From assembly GCA_900767645.1 (NCBI GenBank), contig CAAFZY010000005.1:32312-96311 (forward strand): a DNA stretch of 64,000 nt, given 5' to 3'. Below are positions 35,182-44,908 of the stretch, one piece after another (the stretch's first letter is position 1; the number at the start of each line of letters is the position of its first letter). Both the position numbers and the translations under genes were made by a program. The notes below the pieces were generated by a model. The model was given only the letters and a program-made list of their open reading frames with translations. It made no database searches and was not told where the DNA came from. Source of the stretch: Alphaproteobacteria bacterium (GTDB taxonomy: Bacteria; Pseudomonadota; Alphaproteobacteria; RF32; CAG-239).

Positions 35182-36552
35182 ATGAAAAAAGTTAGTTTTT
35201 GCGGTATTTCAGGCAGCGGTATGAGTGCTTTGGCACAAGTTTTGAATGCGAACGGAATTGAAGTTCGCGGCTCTGACCGAAGTTTTGATAACGGTAAAGA
35301 TGAGGCTAATCGTAATGCCTTAAAACAAGTAGGAATTAAAATTTTTCCGCAAGACGGTTCGGCCGTTACCGATGATTTAGATTGCCTTTATGTTTCAACC
35401 GCGGTGGAAAGCTCTATTCCTGATGTTAAAGCGGCAATCGATAAGCATATTCCCGTTAAAAAACGTTCTGATTTGCTTGCGGAAATTTTTAATCGGTCGG
35501 CGTACGGCATTGCGGTGGGCGGCACCAGCGGAAAAACCACACTAACCGCGATGATAGGTTTTATTTTAGATAAATCAGGCAAAAATCCGCTGGTTATTAA
35601 CGGGGGTTTGCTCAAAAATTATGACCATCAGGCCGGCATTCCGAATGTGATTTTAAACAAAGGTGATATTTGTGTGGTTGAAGCTGACGAAAGCGACGGT
35701 TCAATTGAAAAATATACGCCGTATGTGGCGGTGGTAAACAATATTACCATTGACCATAAAGAAATTGACGAGCTAAAAAAGCTGTTCGGCGATTTTGTGC
35801 AAAAAGCAACCGGCGGCGCGGTGATTAATGCCGATTGCGCTAACTCGCAATGTTTGAAACAATGCAATCCGCATATTAAAACTTTTTCGGTTAAAAGTCG
35901 ACAGGCCGATTTTTATGCATACAATATTAAGCCTTTGCCGCAAGGTATAAGCTACGAGCTTGCCGGCAAAACGTTTACTTTGCCGATAATCGGAATTTTT
36001 AATGTGGCGAATGCCATTGCTGCAATTGCCGCATGCTCATATTTGGGGGTTGATAAATTTGAAGCGGCGAAAATTTTACAAGAATTTATCGGTACTAAAA
36101 GACGCTTAGATGTTATCGGCACGGTAAATAATATTACGGTAATTGATGATTTTGCGCATAATCCGGATAAGGTTTTGGCATCAATGCAGGCATTGCGCGA
36201 TTATAACGGCCGATTGTTAATTATGTTTCAGCCACACGGATTTGCGCCGATGCGAATGATGGGCAAACAAATTATGGAAAGTTTTGCTAAAACCATGCAG
36301 CCTGACGATTGTTTGTTTATGCCGGAAATTTATTATGCCGGAGGAACGGTCACTCGCGATATTTCGTCGGCTGATTTGATTAAATACGCCTGTGAACTTG
36401 GGGCGAACGCCAAATTTTATCAAAACAGAGATGAAATAAAAAATCAAATAATCGCAATGGCAAAGTCAGGTGACCGAATCGTGATTATGGGAGCGAGAGA
36501 TAATACCTTGCCTGATTTTTGCCACAGTATTTTAAAGGGAGTTAAAGCATGA
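35182..36552 (+). CDS. Mur ligase, Mpl/MurC-like (UDP-MurNAc peptide ligase)
   Basis: 456 residues. N-terminal Rossmann segment KKVSFCGISGSGMSALAQVL as in MurC/Mpl, ATP-binding loop GGTSGKTTLTAM (113-124; most MurC/Mpl have His where this has Ser), VVEADESDGS, NITIDHKE, and a C-terminal domain with VIDDFAHNPDKVLA. Coupling by a 4-base overlap to the LD-carboxypeptidase gene favours a murein-recycling ligase (Mpl, adds tripeptide to UDP-MurNAc) over biosynthetic MurC, but the substrate cannot be proved. Confidence 0.75.
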   Translation: MKKVSFCGISGSGMSALAQVLNANGIEVRGSDRSFDNGKDEANRNALKQVGIKIFPQDGSAVTDDLDCLYVSTAVESSIPDVKAAIDKHIPVKKRSDLLAEIFNRSAYGIAVGGTSGKTTLTAMIGFILDKSGKNPLVINGGLLKNYDHQAGIPNVILNKGDICVVEADESDGSIEKYTPYVAVVNNITIDHKEIDELKKLFGDFVQKATGGAVINADCANSQCLKQCNPHIKTFSVKSRQADFYAYNIKPLPQGISYELAGKTFTLPIIGIFNVANAIAAIAACSYLGVDKFEAAKILQEFIGTKRRLDVIGTVNNITVIDDFAHNPDKVLASMQALRDYNGRLLIMFQPHGFAPMRMMGKQIMESFAKTMQPDDCLFMPEIYYAGGTVTRDISSADLIKYACELGANAKFYQNRDEIKNQIIAMAKSGDRIVIMGARDNTLPDFCHSILKGVKA

Positions 36553-37430
36553 CTTTATTGCGGGCAGGTGATAAAATTGCTTTAGCGGCACCGTCAGGTT
36601 TTATTGCGCCGGAATCGATAAAAACAGGCGCCCTGTGGCTTGAGAAGCAAGGCTTTGAACTTGAGTTTATGCCGCATGTTTTTGCGCGATGTCATTATAC
36701 TGCGGGTACGGATTTTGAACGGGCGGACGATGTTAATGAAGCTTTTGCGCGCTCGGATATTAAGGCGATATTTTGTGTGCGCGGCGGGGCGGGAAGCTCT
36801 AAAATTTTGCCGTATCTTGATTATGCGCTCATCAAAAAAAATCGTAAGCCGGTGTTCGGCTTAAGCGATTCAACAGCTTTGCAAAATGCTTTGTTTACTT
36901 GTTCCGGAAATGTGTCATACACCGGATTTTTGCCGATTTTTGATTTTAAAAACGGTTCGCTTGATGAAAAAATAAATCAATCACTGAATATGGTTTTTGC
37001 CGGCAGAGAGCAAAAAGCAAGCGGCGGTAAATGCTTAAATAGCGGTTCGGCGCAAGGAATTATGGTAGGCGGTTGTTTGAGCGTGCTGAATTATTTATGC
37101 GGCACTCCGTATTTTCCGTCATTGCAGGGCAAAATTTTACTGATTGAAGATGTCGGAGAAAAAACGTATCGAATTGATTTAATGCTCAATCAGCTTAAAT
37201 CGCAAAAAGACTTTTCCGGCTTAAAAGGCATTGTGTTCGGACAGTTTTTGAATTGTGTCGAAGCGGATGAAGGTGATGGCTCGGTTGCTGAAATTATTGC
37301 TGATTTTGCGCAAGATTTGGATATTCCGGTAATAACGGAATTTCCGTACGGGCATGTTGCCAGCCGTTATGTGCTGCCGATTGGTAAAAAAGTTTGTTTA
37401 GATGCCGATACGGTTACGGTAACTTATTAG
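36549..37430 (+). CDS. ldcA: LD-carboxypeptidase (peptidase family S66)
   Basis: 293 residues. N-terminus GDKIALAAPSGFIAPESIKT, nucleophile Ser in FGLSDSTAL, Glu in LLIEDVGEKTYRID and His in FPYGHVASRYVLPIG complete the Ser-Glu-His triad of S66 enzymes. It removes the terminal D-alanine from cytoplasmic murein tetrapeptides. Its start overlaps the Mur ligase stop, and AmpG is encoded at 5.3 kb, so the recycling route is largely represented. Confidence 0.9.
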   Translation: MTLLRAGDKIALAAPSGFIAPESIKTGALWLEKQGFELEFMPHVFARCHYTAGTDFERADDVNEAFARSDIKAIFCVRGGAGSSKILPYLDYALIKKNRKPVFGLSDSTALQNALFTCSGNVSYTGFLPIFDFKNGSLDEKINQSLNMVFAGREQKASGGKCLNSGSAQGIMVGGCLSVLNYLCGTPYFPSLQGKILLIEDVGEKTYRIDLMLNQLKSQKDFSGLKGIVFGQFLNCVEADEGDGSVAEIIADFAQDLDIPVITEFPYGHVASRYVLPIGKKVCLDADTVTVTY

Positions 37431-38089
37431 AACACCAGATTCAGCACATATTTTAAGTTTTGCAGATTGAGTCGGTTGATTAAATCAAAATACAGCGATA
37501 CGCCCTCCCAACCGCGGCTGTTAAAGGCCAATATGCTGCCGATGGTCCATAAATTGGCAGATGGCAAAAACATCCAGCAAAATTTGTAAGATACTTTGGG
37601 CAGGTCGGTCTGCTTATCATTAATTTGCGAACCGACGGTATCGGTATGATAACCTAAAAAGTAGCCTAAAATTCCGTTCATAATTAAATTAGAAGGCATT
37701 ATGCCCATAATAATCATATAAATTAAGCCGAACAGCGGAAAAAAGTATGGCGCAATGATTATAAGCCAGTTGCCTTCGCCCTTAAAGCCCATTTCGCCGC
37801 CGCTGTTGTCAGGTTCAAGTCGAATATGTTCAACTTTATGAAAAGTAATCAGAGCAAAAAATGAATGAGTTAATTCATGCGCAATAATCTGCATAGAAGT
37901 TTTAACCGACGAATCGGCCATGGTGCGGGCAATGAAATACATAAAAAATCCGGCGCCGAGCGCTAAATATTTAAATGATGCAAAAGAAAAAAAGTCAACA
38001 GACATACAAAGCGCCGGCAATGAGAGCAGCATATAAACCGCTATCGGCCATTTAAACAGATTGATGATTTTATCTAAAGTTGCAGACAT
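37427..38089 (-). CDS. Membrane-embedded zinc metalloprotease-like protein (HExxH)
   Basis: 220 residues from ATG 38089, which has AAAGGAAAG just upstream; a longer frame to 38125 lacks a ribosome site. It has about 4-5 membrane segments and the zinc motif HELTH (in MQIIAHELTHSFFALITF), then a GEMGFKGEGNW stretch, resembling M50-type proteases. A later Asp that could be the third ligand is not certain. No partner or substrate is evident. Its 3' end overlaps the convergent ldcA by 4 bases. Confidence 0.65.
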   Translation of the reverse strand: MSATLDKIINLFKWPIAVYMLLSLPALCMSVDFFSFASFKYLALGAGFFMYFIARTMADSSVKTSMQIIAHELTHSFFALITFHKVEHIRLEPDNSGGEMGFKGEGNWLIIIAPYFFPLFGLIYMIIMGIMPSNLIMNGILGYFLGYHTDTVGSQINDKQTDLPKVSYKFCWMFLPSANLWTIGSILAFNSRGWEGVSLYFDLINRLNLQNLKYVLNLVF

Positions 38090-38237
38090 AGCTTTCCTTT
38101 CAGAATTGCAATATACATCGGTCATAATTAAATTTCAGCAATTTTCGGATTCTATTAACATTTACTTTAAAAACAACTTGACAAAGCGAATAAAAGCCTA
38201 ACATTAAATATAAAAAAAGCAAAATTGCGAGGGTGTC

Positions 38238-38636
38238 ATGAACAAATATGAACAAATGGTGGCGGAATGCCATAAGGCGATGGAGTGCGCCATTAATGAG
38301 CCGTTTACGGCAGATTTGCTCACATTGCGCAAACGACTGATTAATGAAGAAACAGCAGAGCTTAATGCTGAAATAGATAATATAATCGGCGAGTTGCAGC
38401 AAAGCGGTAAAGCTCAAAAAGAATCGGTGCTTAGAATGTATAAAGAGTTGGCTGATTTGCAATATGTGGTCAGCGGTATGGCGGTTTGCTTCGGTATCCC
38501 GTTTGAAGAAGTGTTTAGTCGCGTGCATGAAAGCAATATGTCGAAATTGGTTGACGGCAAACCTTTAAAACGCGCGGACGGCAAATTTTTGAAAGGCCCG
38601 AATTATAAAAAGCCGGATTTAACCGATTTATATTAA
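38238..38636 (+). CDS. MazG/PRA-PH-like nucleotide pyrophosphohydrolase
   Basis: 132 residues, all helical. The metal-binding pattern EETAEL (about residues 39-44) and KELADLQYV (75-83) fits the EExxE...ExxD motif of the MazG superfamily. The C-terminal HESNMSKLVDGKPLKRADGK resembles the small phage and bacterial phosphoribosyl-ATP pyrophosphohydrolase-like proteins. Likely hydrolyses a nucleoside triphosphate to the monophosphate; the substrate is unknown. Confidence 0.75.
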   Translation: MNKYEQMVAECHKAMECAINEPFTADLLTLRKRLINEETAELNAEIDNIIGELQQSGKAQKESVLRMYKELADLQYVVSGMAVCFGIPFEEVFSRVHESNMSKLVDGKPLKRADGKFLKGPNYKKPDLTDLY

Positions 38637-38641
38637 AAAAC

Positions 38642-38684
38642 AATAAAAAAGGCACTGCGTTTTAATTGCAGTGTCTTTTTTATT
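38642..38684. terminator. Bidirectional terminator between convergent genes
   Basis: Stem aataaaaaaggcactgc / gcagtgtcttttttatt (one G-U pair), 9-base loop, T-runs on both strands. It serves the MazG-like gene (plus) and the lipoprotein gene (minus). Confidence 0.85.
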
Positions 38685-38695
38685 GTTTTTTGCAG

Positions 38696-39340
38696 CTAGA
38701 TGTTTACGTCTTGCCAAGAATTGATGCTCGGATCGATTCTTATTTCGTGGAATACTTCATGCAGTTCTTGCGACGTTGTTGAAACAGATGAAATACCATT
38801 ATTGCTAATCCGCATAGAGCAGGTTAGCAAATACCTTTTGGTTAAGGTACCTTTTTCTTGGTCGGCTACCTCATCGATTAATTTGAGCTCTGGCGGCAGT
38901 ATTTCTACTTCAGGATAAATACTTGGCATGTTGTTTCCGTCAATTTCAGCTCTATCAAGCGTAAAAAATACCGGAACCGAAAGCTTATCATTAAATTTAA
39001 AGCTGTAATGCATATAATAATGGGTGGTAACAATACCGTCAGCGTTTTTCTCATAGCTTTTGATATAGGCCCATGCTTTATCTGAAACAGCTTTAAATTT
39101 CAGACTGTTAATGTCTGCATTAATAACCACCGGCTTGCTCATAACCGAATCAACAGCCGCTGCATACGGAAGATCAATGCGGTATGTTTCTTGGTTATAT
39201 ACCAATGAGCTGGTGTAATAACCATCATGTGCCACAATTTCTTTTTTGCCTTCAGGCAGCTGCTCTGCGGTAGTGTAATCTTTGTTACAAGCTGTAATAA
39301 GCATCCCGCTTATCATCAGCAAAAAATAATATTTTTTCAT
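38696..39340 (-). CDS. Predicted lipoprotein, unknown (214 aa)
   Basis: Lipobox LITAC with the modified Cys at residue 18 after MKKYYFLLMISGMLITAC. The mature part is beta-rich (YRIDLPYAAAVDSVMSKPVV, TTHYYMHYSFKFN). No family recognised. Single gene. Confidence 0.7.
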   Translation of the reverse strand: MKKYYFLLMISGMLITACNKDYTTAEQLPEGKKEIVAHDGYYTSSLVYNQETYRIDLPYAAAVDSVMSKPVVINADINSLKFKAVSDKAWAYIKSYEKNADGIVTTHYYMHYSFKFNDKLSVPVFFTLDRAEIDGNNMPSIYPEVEILPPELKLIDEVADQEKGTLTKRYLLTCSMRISNNGISSVSTTSQELHEVFHEIRIDPSINSWQDVNI

Positions 39341-39427
39341 AATTTCTTTATGTGTTTTATGTTGTTATAATAATTGTGTTATTAAGTATTAATATACGCC
39401 TTTTTATTATTTTTGTCAAAGTAAAAA

Positions 39428-39453
39428 AAAGACGACCTTTTGAAGTCGTCTTT
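39428..39453 (-). terminator. Terminator of the mscS-like gene
   Basis: Perfect 9-bp stem (aaagacgac / gtcgtcttt), 8-base loop; the minus strand continues with eight T residues. It begins 10 bases after the stop. Confidence 0.9.
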
Positions 39454-39462
39454 GGATTAAAT

Positions 39463-41856
39463 TTATTTTTTGTTTCCGTAGAATTGCGTTTCTGAAGATA
39501 CGGAAGTATCACCCTGATGGATAACAATCTGCTGGAACGGAATTTCAATTCCTTCTTCCATAAAGCGGCGGTTAATTTCATAGCGCAACTCGCTCGGAAT
39601 GTTCCAACCGACCCAAATGTTGCTTGAATAGCATCGAAGTTCAAAATCAAGTGAACTGGAGCCGAAATCTTTGAAAATAACGTACGGCGCCGGAGTTTTT
39701 AAAACTTTTTTGTTATTGCGGGCGCACTCTAACAAAATGTCGGTTACTTTATTTACGTCGGTACCATAGGCGACACCGACGCTTACGGCTTGTCGGGTCC
39801 AATTATTGCCGTGGGTTAAGTTGATTAGTGCCGATGAAATTAAAGTGGCGTTAGGAATAATAACGCTGGTTTTTTTGAAGGTTTCCAATTCGGTTGAGCG
39901 AATATTGATTTGCTTAATTTGTCCTTCCTCGCCGTTAAATACCACCCAATCGCCGACTTTTACCGGACGCTCAAATAAAATGATAATGCCGGATACAAAG
40001 TTGTTGAAAATATTTTGCAGTCCGAAACCGATACCAACCGATAAGGCACCGGCGATAACGGCGAGGCTGGTTAAGTTGCCGCCCATAACAATAATTGCCA
40101 ACAGCGAGGCAATAACAAAGCCTACAAAGCTGACTCCCGATGACAGCGAGTGTTTAATACCTTCATCAATGTCAAGTTTGGCAAAAACATTGTTGGTTAA
40201 GTTGTTTTTTAAGGTCTTCATTACGGCAAGCGAGCCGAAGAAGACGATAATACCCAAAATGATGGCGATTAAGGAAATACGCACGCCGCCGATGCTGAAT
40301 CCGAACAGAATTTTTTTAACCACATGCAAAATTAAGTCACCGGACAAGCCCCATAAGTTCAAAAATACAAAAATAAAGCACATGGCAAGTAACGGGGTTA
40401 AAACCAAACTTAAACCAAAGTTGATTTTAGTTAAAATTTTGCGGCGCATTTTAAAAGTTTTGGCCCAAAATCCGAGCAATAAAACATGCTTGATTATTTC
40501 AGCAAACAAGCGGTGACAGATTATGAACAGCACCAAAAGCAGAGCGCTTAAAATGTAGCGGTTGAAAATAAACGCCGACAAATCAGGATAGCCGAATAAG
40601 GCAATTCCGAAGGTTGCAATGCTGATAAATGAGCTGATGAAAATAATTTTAAATGAAGTGCTCATGCTGTCATCAGCCTCATCGGCGGCATCGCTTTCAG
40701 CCGATTGTTCCGGTTCTTCTTCATAAAAAATGCGGCTTACCAGTAAAATAATCACAAAAGATTTTACGGCGCAATCGGCAGCTACGATAAAATTAATCAG
40801 TTTGGTCTGATAATTAGCGGCGCGGGCAATGTATTCAAGCAATGATACAATGCCTATCATCCAAATACTTAAATATAAGGCTTTCACAATGCCGGTGGCT
40901 TTGGCCGTGCCTAAATTAATCAACCGCCATTTTTCATGGTACGGGGCAAAAATTACGCGGGCAATGGCGCGCGCCATAATAATGTATAGCAGATAATAGA
41001 GCGTGCTGTTAATGGCAATGCCGAAAAATCCGGTGGTAAAAATTTGCATGCCTATCATCCAAATTAAAAAACCACCGATAATTAAAGTGGGAATAACGCC
41101 GTAAGCAACGGCAACGGCAACGGCGGCAAAAAGTTTTTGCCCGTAACGCGGATTTTCAATATCGGTGCGATATCCCCAATTACGCATAATCAGGCGGCGC
41201 AAAATAAGTCCGGCGCCGAAAGCTCCGATAAGAATAAACAAAATAGGGATGAAATAAGTTAAAATGTAATTTTTACCGGAAGCATCAAGCATTTTGTACC
41301 AATTTATCGGAGAAGTTACAATATCCCAGCAGAAACCGGCAAATGCTTTTACCGAGGCAAAAAAGTTTTGCGGATTAAGCAGAATATCTTGCTTGGCAAC
41401 CAAATTGCCCAATATTTTTTGATTGCGAGAGTTCAAAATCAACAGATTAAGCTCTTCTATTTTAACTTCCAAAATTTGCACTTCGGCGATTTTGCTTTTG
41501 ATAATCGCCAGCGTATTGTTAAATTCCGTGCGTTTTTGCGCAATAACTTTAAGTTCTTTTGAGCCGTCTTCAGGAGCCGAGCCTAAAGCATCAATTTGTT
41601 TTTGCACATAGGCGGCTTCGCGCTCGTATTCGCGCTTAAAAGCCGAAAGGCCTCCGGATGTTTGGTACAAAAAGTTGGCGTCTTCATCTATGCCTTGCAC
41701 CGTAAAATTACCGCTTTTAAGTTTTTTTTCAATAGCGGTTAATTGCTTGGAAACTTTATCAAACTGCAAAGTTTCATCAGCTGCGTTTGCCGGCAGGGCA
41801 ACAAGCAGATTAAGCAATATAAAAGCGCTGAATAAAAACTTAAATAATCGAAACAT
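39463..41856 (-). CDS. Large MscS-family mechanosensitive channel
   Basis: 797 residues: signal peptide (residues 1-26, ending NAADE), a coiled-coil periplasmic part (about 30-130), roughly eleven membrane segments, then the MscS core: pore helix ALSVGIGFGLQNIFNNFVSG and the beta-domain with FERPVKVGDWVVFNGEEGQI and IIPNATLISSALINLTHGN. Larger than MscS itself and similar in layout to MscK/MscM-type channels, which open under membrane tension to release solutes. The gene lies 15 bases after the Asd-like gene. Confidence 0.9.
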   Translation of the reverse strand: MFRLFKFLFSAFILLNLLVALPANAADETLQFDKVSKQLTAIEKKLKSGNFTVQGIDEDANFLYQTSGGLSAFKREYEREAAYVQKQIDALGSAPEDGSKELKVIAQKRTEFNNTLAIIKSKIAEVQILEVKIEELNLLILNSRNQKILGNLVAKQDILLNPQNFFASVKAFAGFCWDIVTSPINWYKMLDASGKNYILTYFIPILFILIGAFGAGLILRRLIMRNWGYRTDIENPRYGQKLFAAVAVAVAYGVIPTLIIGGFLIWMIGMQIFTTGFFGIAINSTLYYLLYIIMARAIARVIFAPYHEKWRLINLGTAKATGIVKALYLSIWMIGIVSLLEYIARAANYQTKLINFIVAADCAVKSFVIILLVSRIFYEEEPEQSAESDAADEADDSMSTSFKIIFISSFISIATFGIALFGYPDLSAFIFNRYILSALLLVLFIICHRLFAEIIKHVLLLGFWAKTFKMRRKILTKINFGLSLVLTPLLAMCFIFVFLNLWGLSGDLILHVVKKILFGFSIGGVRISLIAIILGIIVFFGSLAVMKTLKNNLTNNVFAKLDIDEGIKHSLSSGVSFVGFVIASLLAIIVMGGNLTSLAVIAGALSVGIGFGLQNIFNNFVSGIIILFERPVKVGDWVVFNGEEGQIKQINIRSTELETFKKTSVIIPNATLISSALINLTHGNNWTRQAVSVGVAYGTDVNKVTDILLECARNNKKVLKTPAPYVIFKDFGSSSLDFELRCYSSNIWVGWNIPSELRYEINRRFMEEGIEIPFQQIVIHQGDTSVSSETQFYGNKK

Positions 41857-41871
41857 CGGGATAATCCTTTA

Positions 41872-42879
41872 TCAGTGAGTTTTAAGCATAAGTTTCATAA
41901 CGTTGAAGGCGTTTTTGGCCATGCCGGCGCGCAGATTGTCGGCGACACACCAAAAGCTAAAGCCGTTTTCGGCCGATAAATCTTGACGCAGACGGCTTAC
42001 GTAAATATTATCTTCACCTTGCACATCGTTTAAGCTTACATATCCGCCATCGGTTTGTTTATCAAAAACGACCACGCCTTTAGTGTTTTGCATCAATTTT
42101 CTTACCTCGTCAACATCAACGTCATTAATACATTCGGCATTAACATACAGCGCGGCGCCGATAAAGGCGGGAACAAATGCGCAGTTGGCGTGAATTTTCA
42201 TGTTGCCGTTTAAAACCTTTTTGGTTTCGGCGTTAATCGCCCATTCAAATTTGGTTTCTTCACCGATAAACTCGCCTACTTGCGGCAAAACATTAAATGC
42301 GATTTGTTTTTTGAATACTTGCTCATCATCGGCTAAAGTAGTGTTCATATAAATTTTGCGAGTTTGATTAAAAAGCTCGTCCATGGCGTCTTTGCCGTAT
42401 ACGGAAGTTGAAATATAGGCCGAGGCAATCAAGCGCTTTAAGCTTAGTTTTTCATTAATTTTGGCAAGCGGGATAAGCATTTGGGTGGTAAGCGCCGACG
42501 GAATGGAAACAATGTTTTTGGCGGCGTGTTTAACATCTTCATCATTAAGACCGGCCACAATCATCGGAACATCAGAATCGGCAAAAGTGGCGCCGGAGCA
42601 ATCAATAATTTTGATGTTTTTTGCGGCGGCTTTGGGCAAATAACGCTTGGTAATTTCTTCCGTGGAGGCAAAAATGGCAATATCGGCTTTGCTAAAATCA
42701 AAGTTATCAAGATTATAGACGTCAAGCTCATCATCTTCGCCGTATGAAACCAAATTGCCGAGCGGGCTTTTGGGCTCAAGGGCAATTACATCGTCAGAAC
42801 CGATGCCGTCGGCTTCCAAAAAGGTTAAAATTTCACGACCGATATTTTCGGTAACACCAATTACAGCAATTTTAGTCAT
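41872..42879 (-). CDS. Aspartate-semialdehyde dehydrogenase homologue lacking the catalytic Cys (Usg-like)
   Basis: 335 residues with the Asd fold: NAD(P)-binding start TKIAVIGVTENIGREILTFL, the FASTEEITKRYLPKAAAKNI segment and IDCSGATFADSDVPMIVAGL. Where Asd has N-P-x-Cys, this protein has VSIPSALTTQML, so the nucleophile is missing. The later GHSEAV-like region that supplies the active-site His reads GAALYV. Both catalytic residues are lost, so Asd activity is unlikely. This resembles the Usg-type paralogues. Upstream gene of the mscS-like pair. Confidence 0.8.
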   Translation of the reverse strand: MTKIAVIGVTENIGREILTFLEADGIGSDDVIALEPKSPLGNLVSYGEDDELDVYNLDNFDFSKADIAIFASTEEITKRYLPKAAAKNIKIIDCSGATFADSDVPMIVAGLNDEDVKHAAKNIVSIPSALTTQMLIPLAKINEKLSLKRLIASAYISTSVYGKDAMDELFNQTRKIYMNTTLADDEQVFKKQIAFNVLPQVGEFIGEETKFEWAINAETKKVLNGNMKIHANCAFVPAFIGAALYVNAECINDVDVDEVRKLMQNTKGVVVFDKQTDGGYVSLNDVQGEDNIYVSRLRQDLSAENGFSFWCVADNLRAGMAKNAFNVMKLMLKTH

Positions 42880-43033
42880 AAGTTATCCTTTGTTAAATTT
42901 TATAATTGTTATAGATAATAGCTTAAATTTATTTATAAAAGGATAATATTAAAGCGCAAGCATTAATTTATGTGTCGAAATTAAGCCGATGTGCTTTTTC
43001 CTGAAAAAAACAGTTTATGCGCCGAGCTTATAC

Positions 43034-44671
43034 TTATTTTAAGTTGGATGTGTTGTTTTTTTCTGTTTCCGTAACGGTTCCGTTATCATTGATTTGATAT
43101 TTGATAAAATCGTATGGAAAATCTATATTGTTGCCATGCAGATAATAGGTGTTATCTTCTTCGTTCGGATTATGTATGACAGCTCCGATATCTTGCGCAA
43201 TCATTTTAACCATTTGATAATGCGAAACAACGGGCGGCAAAGCGGCGTTGTTTTTCTTTTTTACAAAGAACGGAACTTTTGCCTGCTCTATAACCAAATT
43301 ATTGTGTCCGTACATGCCGTTATAATTTATCAATTCGCCGTGGTCTGCCGTAATGTATATGCTGTAATTTTTTCCTTGATTAAGTTTTTCAAATTCAGCC
43401 ACCATGGAATCTATGGCCATATCCGTGTATAACAAGGCGTTGTCGTAAGTATTTTGATAATAGGTGAATCGGTCTTTGCTTTCGGCCGCCGGTTTGAATT
43501 TTTCAAATTCCGCTTCACGTCCTTTGTAACGATTTTCAAACGGAGAATGAGGCGAACGCATGTGTAAAACAACAAAGTGCTTACCGGTTGTGAAATCTAT
43601 TTCGTTTAATAGTTTTGCCAGCCCTTCGTCATGGTATTTACTGAAAAATATGAGTTTCATATCATTTGTAATTATTTCATCAACATTTTTGGCGCCGAAA
43701 CTCATTGTTAAACGGGATTCTTGGTTTGAAAAATAATATGTTTTATAGCCGGCTTGCTTTGCCAAACGAAAGATGTTGGCCGTTTTTGATTGTAATTCAT
43801 TATGATTGGCCGGTTCTCTGATGCCGTTAAAAAACAACAAGGTGGAAGTTGCGGTGGCTATTCCCCCCGATATGCCTGAGGCAATTTGCCATTCCGGATT
43901 GCTTTTAATTCTTTTTTCCATGCGCGGAAAAGTTTGACGATTATAGCCATATAGTTGGATATGCTGTGAATATAAGCTTTCTCCGAAAATAAGCAAAATA
44001 TTTTCTGTTTCGGAGGTTGTTGCAATTTGAGCCGAATAAGGCTTGTAAGTAATATTCAAAGTTTGACTGGCGTCAGGTAAATAACGAAAGAAAAAGTATG
44101 AAAATGTGTTAATACTGTTGCGTAAGCTCGGACGGGTTACGCTGGGCTGAAAATACCAAATGTCTTTGGTGTGCGAAAAAGCGCGGTAAGGTTTATGCAT
44201 GGCTAAATACAGTAAAATAATCCATATCCACTTTATTTTAACCATGTTGCATTTTTTGAATACGTAAACGCACAAGCCGTACAATATAAGCAACAGCGGA
44301 GTGTTAAACCAGGTGGTTCGCAAATACGATAAATCAAAAATATCTTTTGTTTCGCGGGCTATATTCACCAAATTACTTGCTTCAAGCGGGGCGCCGAAAT
44401 AAGAAAGATAATTCAGCTGTATGATTTGCATTAAAAAGATTATTCCGAGAAAGAAAAATGCTGTGTAAGAGCCTGCCAACGAAAGTAAAAAACCAAATAA
44501 TAAAACTCCGCCGAAAAATAAATATTCAAGATGTATGGGCAAATCAAAAATTATTTTTATAACAAAGTCAGGCAAAAAAGCTGCCAGAGTAAAACAGATT
44601 GTAAACAAAATGTTGTGGTATATGTTTTTTCCTTTATATTGCGGTTTTATGTAGTTTGCTATATTAATCAT
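43034..44671 (-). CDS. Phosphoethanolamine transferase-like membrane enzyme
   Basis: 545 residues: about five N-terminal membrane helices (to residue 160) then an alkaline-phosphatase-fold domain. Motifs: FGESLYSQHIQLYGYNRQTFP with metal-binding Glu231, GGIATATSTLLFF where Thr273 aligns with the phosphoacceptor Thr of EptA/MCR enzymes, and YITADHGELI. The two Cys that form a disulfide beside the nucleophile in EptA are absent. It probably transfers phosphoethanolamine from phospholipid to lipid A or a periplasmic glycan. Confidence 0.8.
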   Translation of the reverse strand: MINIANYIKPQYKGKNIYHNILFTICFTLAAFLPDFVIKIIFDLPIHLEYLFFGGVLLFGFLLSLAGSYTAFFFLGIIFLMQIIQLNYLSYFGAPLEASNLVNIARETKDIFDLSYLRTTWFNTPLLLILYGLCVYVFKKCNMVKIKWIWIILLYLAMHKPYRAFSHTKDIWYFQPSVTRPSLRNSINTFSYFFFRYLPDASQTLNITYKPYSAQIATTSETENILLIFGESLYSQHIQLYGYNRQTFPRMEKRIKSNPEWQIASGISGGIATATSTLLFFNGIREPANHNELQSKTANIFRLAKQAGYKTYYFSNQESRLTMSFGAKNVDEIITNDMKLIFFSKYHDEGLAKLLNEIDFTTGKHFVVLHMRSPHSPFENRYKGREAEFEKFKPAAESKDRFTYYQNTYDNALLYTDMAIDSMVAEFEKLNQGKNYSIYITADHGELINYNGMYGHNNLVIEQAKVPFFVKKKNNAALPPVVSHYQMVKMIAQDIGAVIHNPNEEDNTYYLHGNNIDFPYDFIKYQINDNGTVTETEKNNTSNLK

Positions 44672-44853
44672 TTTTCTGCCGTCGGGATAAAATTACGAAA
44701 TTGTTTTTAATAGGCATACAGTAATCAAATTGCTGATGAAATCAACTGTTTTTTAACGGTTTTACCATTTTTATCGGTGGTTTATGATAATATTGCTCCG
44801 GTCTTGTTTTTTGCTGTTTGTATATTACTCGGATTTGTTACGGAGTTAAACAA

Positions 44854-44879
44854 AAAGGTCGGAAAAATTTCCGACCTTT
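44854..44879 (-). terminator. Terminator after rpsI
   Basis: Stem aaaggtcggaaa / tttccgaccttt with a 2-base loop in the longest pairing; T-run on the minus strand. Confidence 0.88.
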
Positions 44880-44908
44880 GCTGAAAATATATATTTTCTT
44901 TGTACCGA

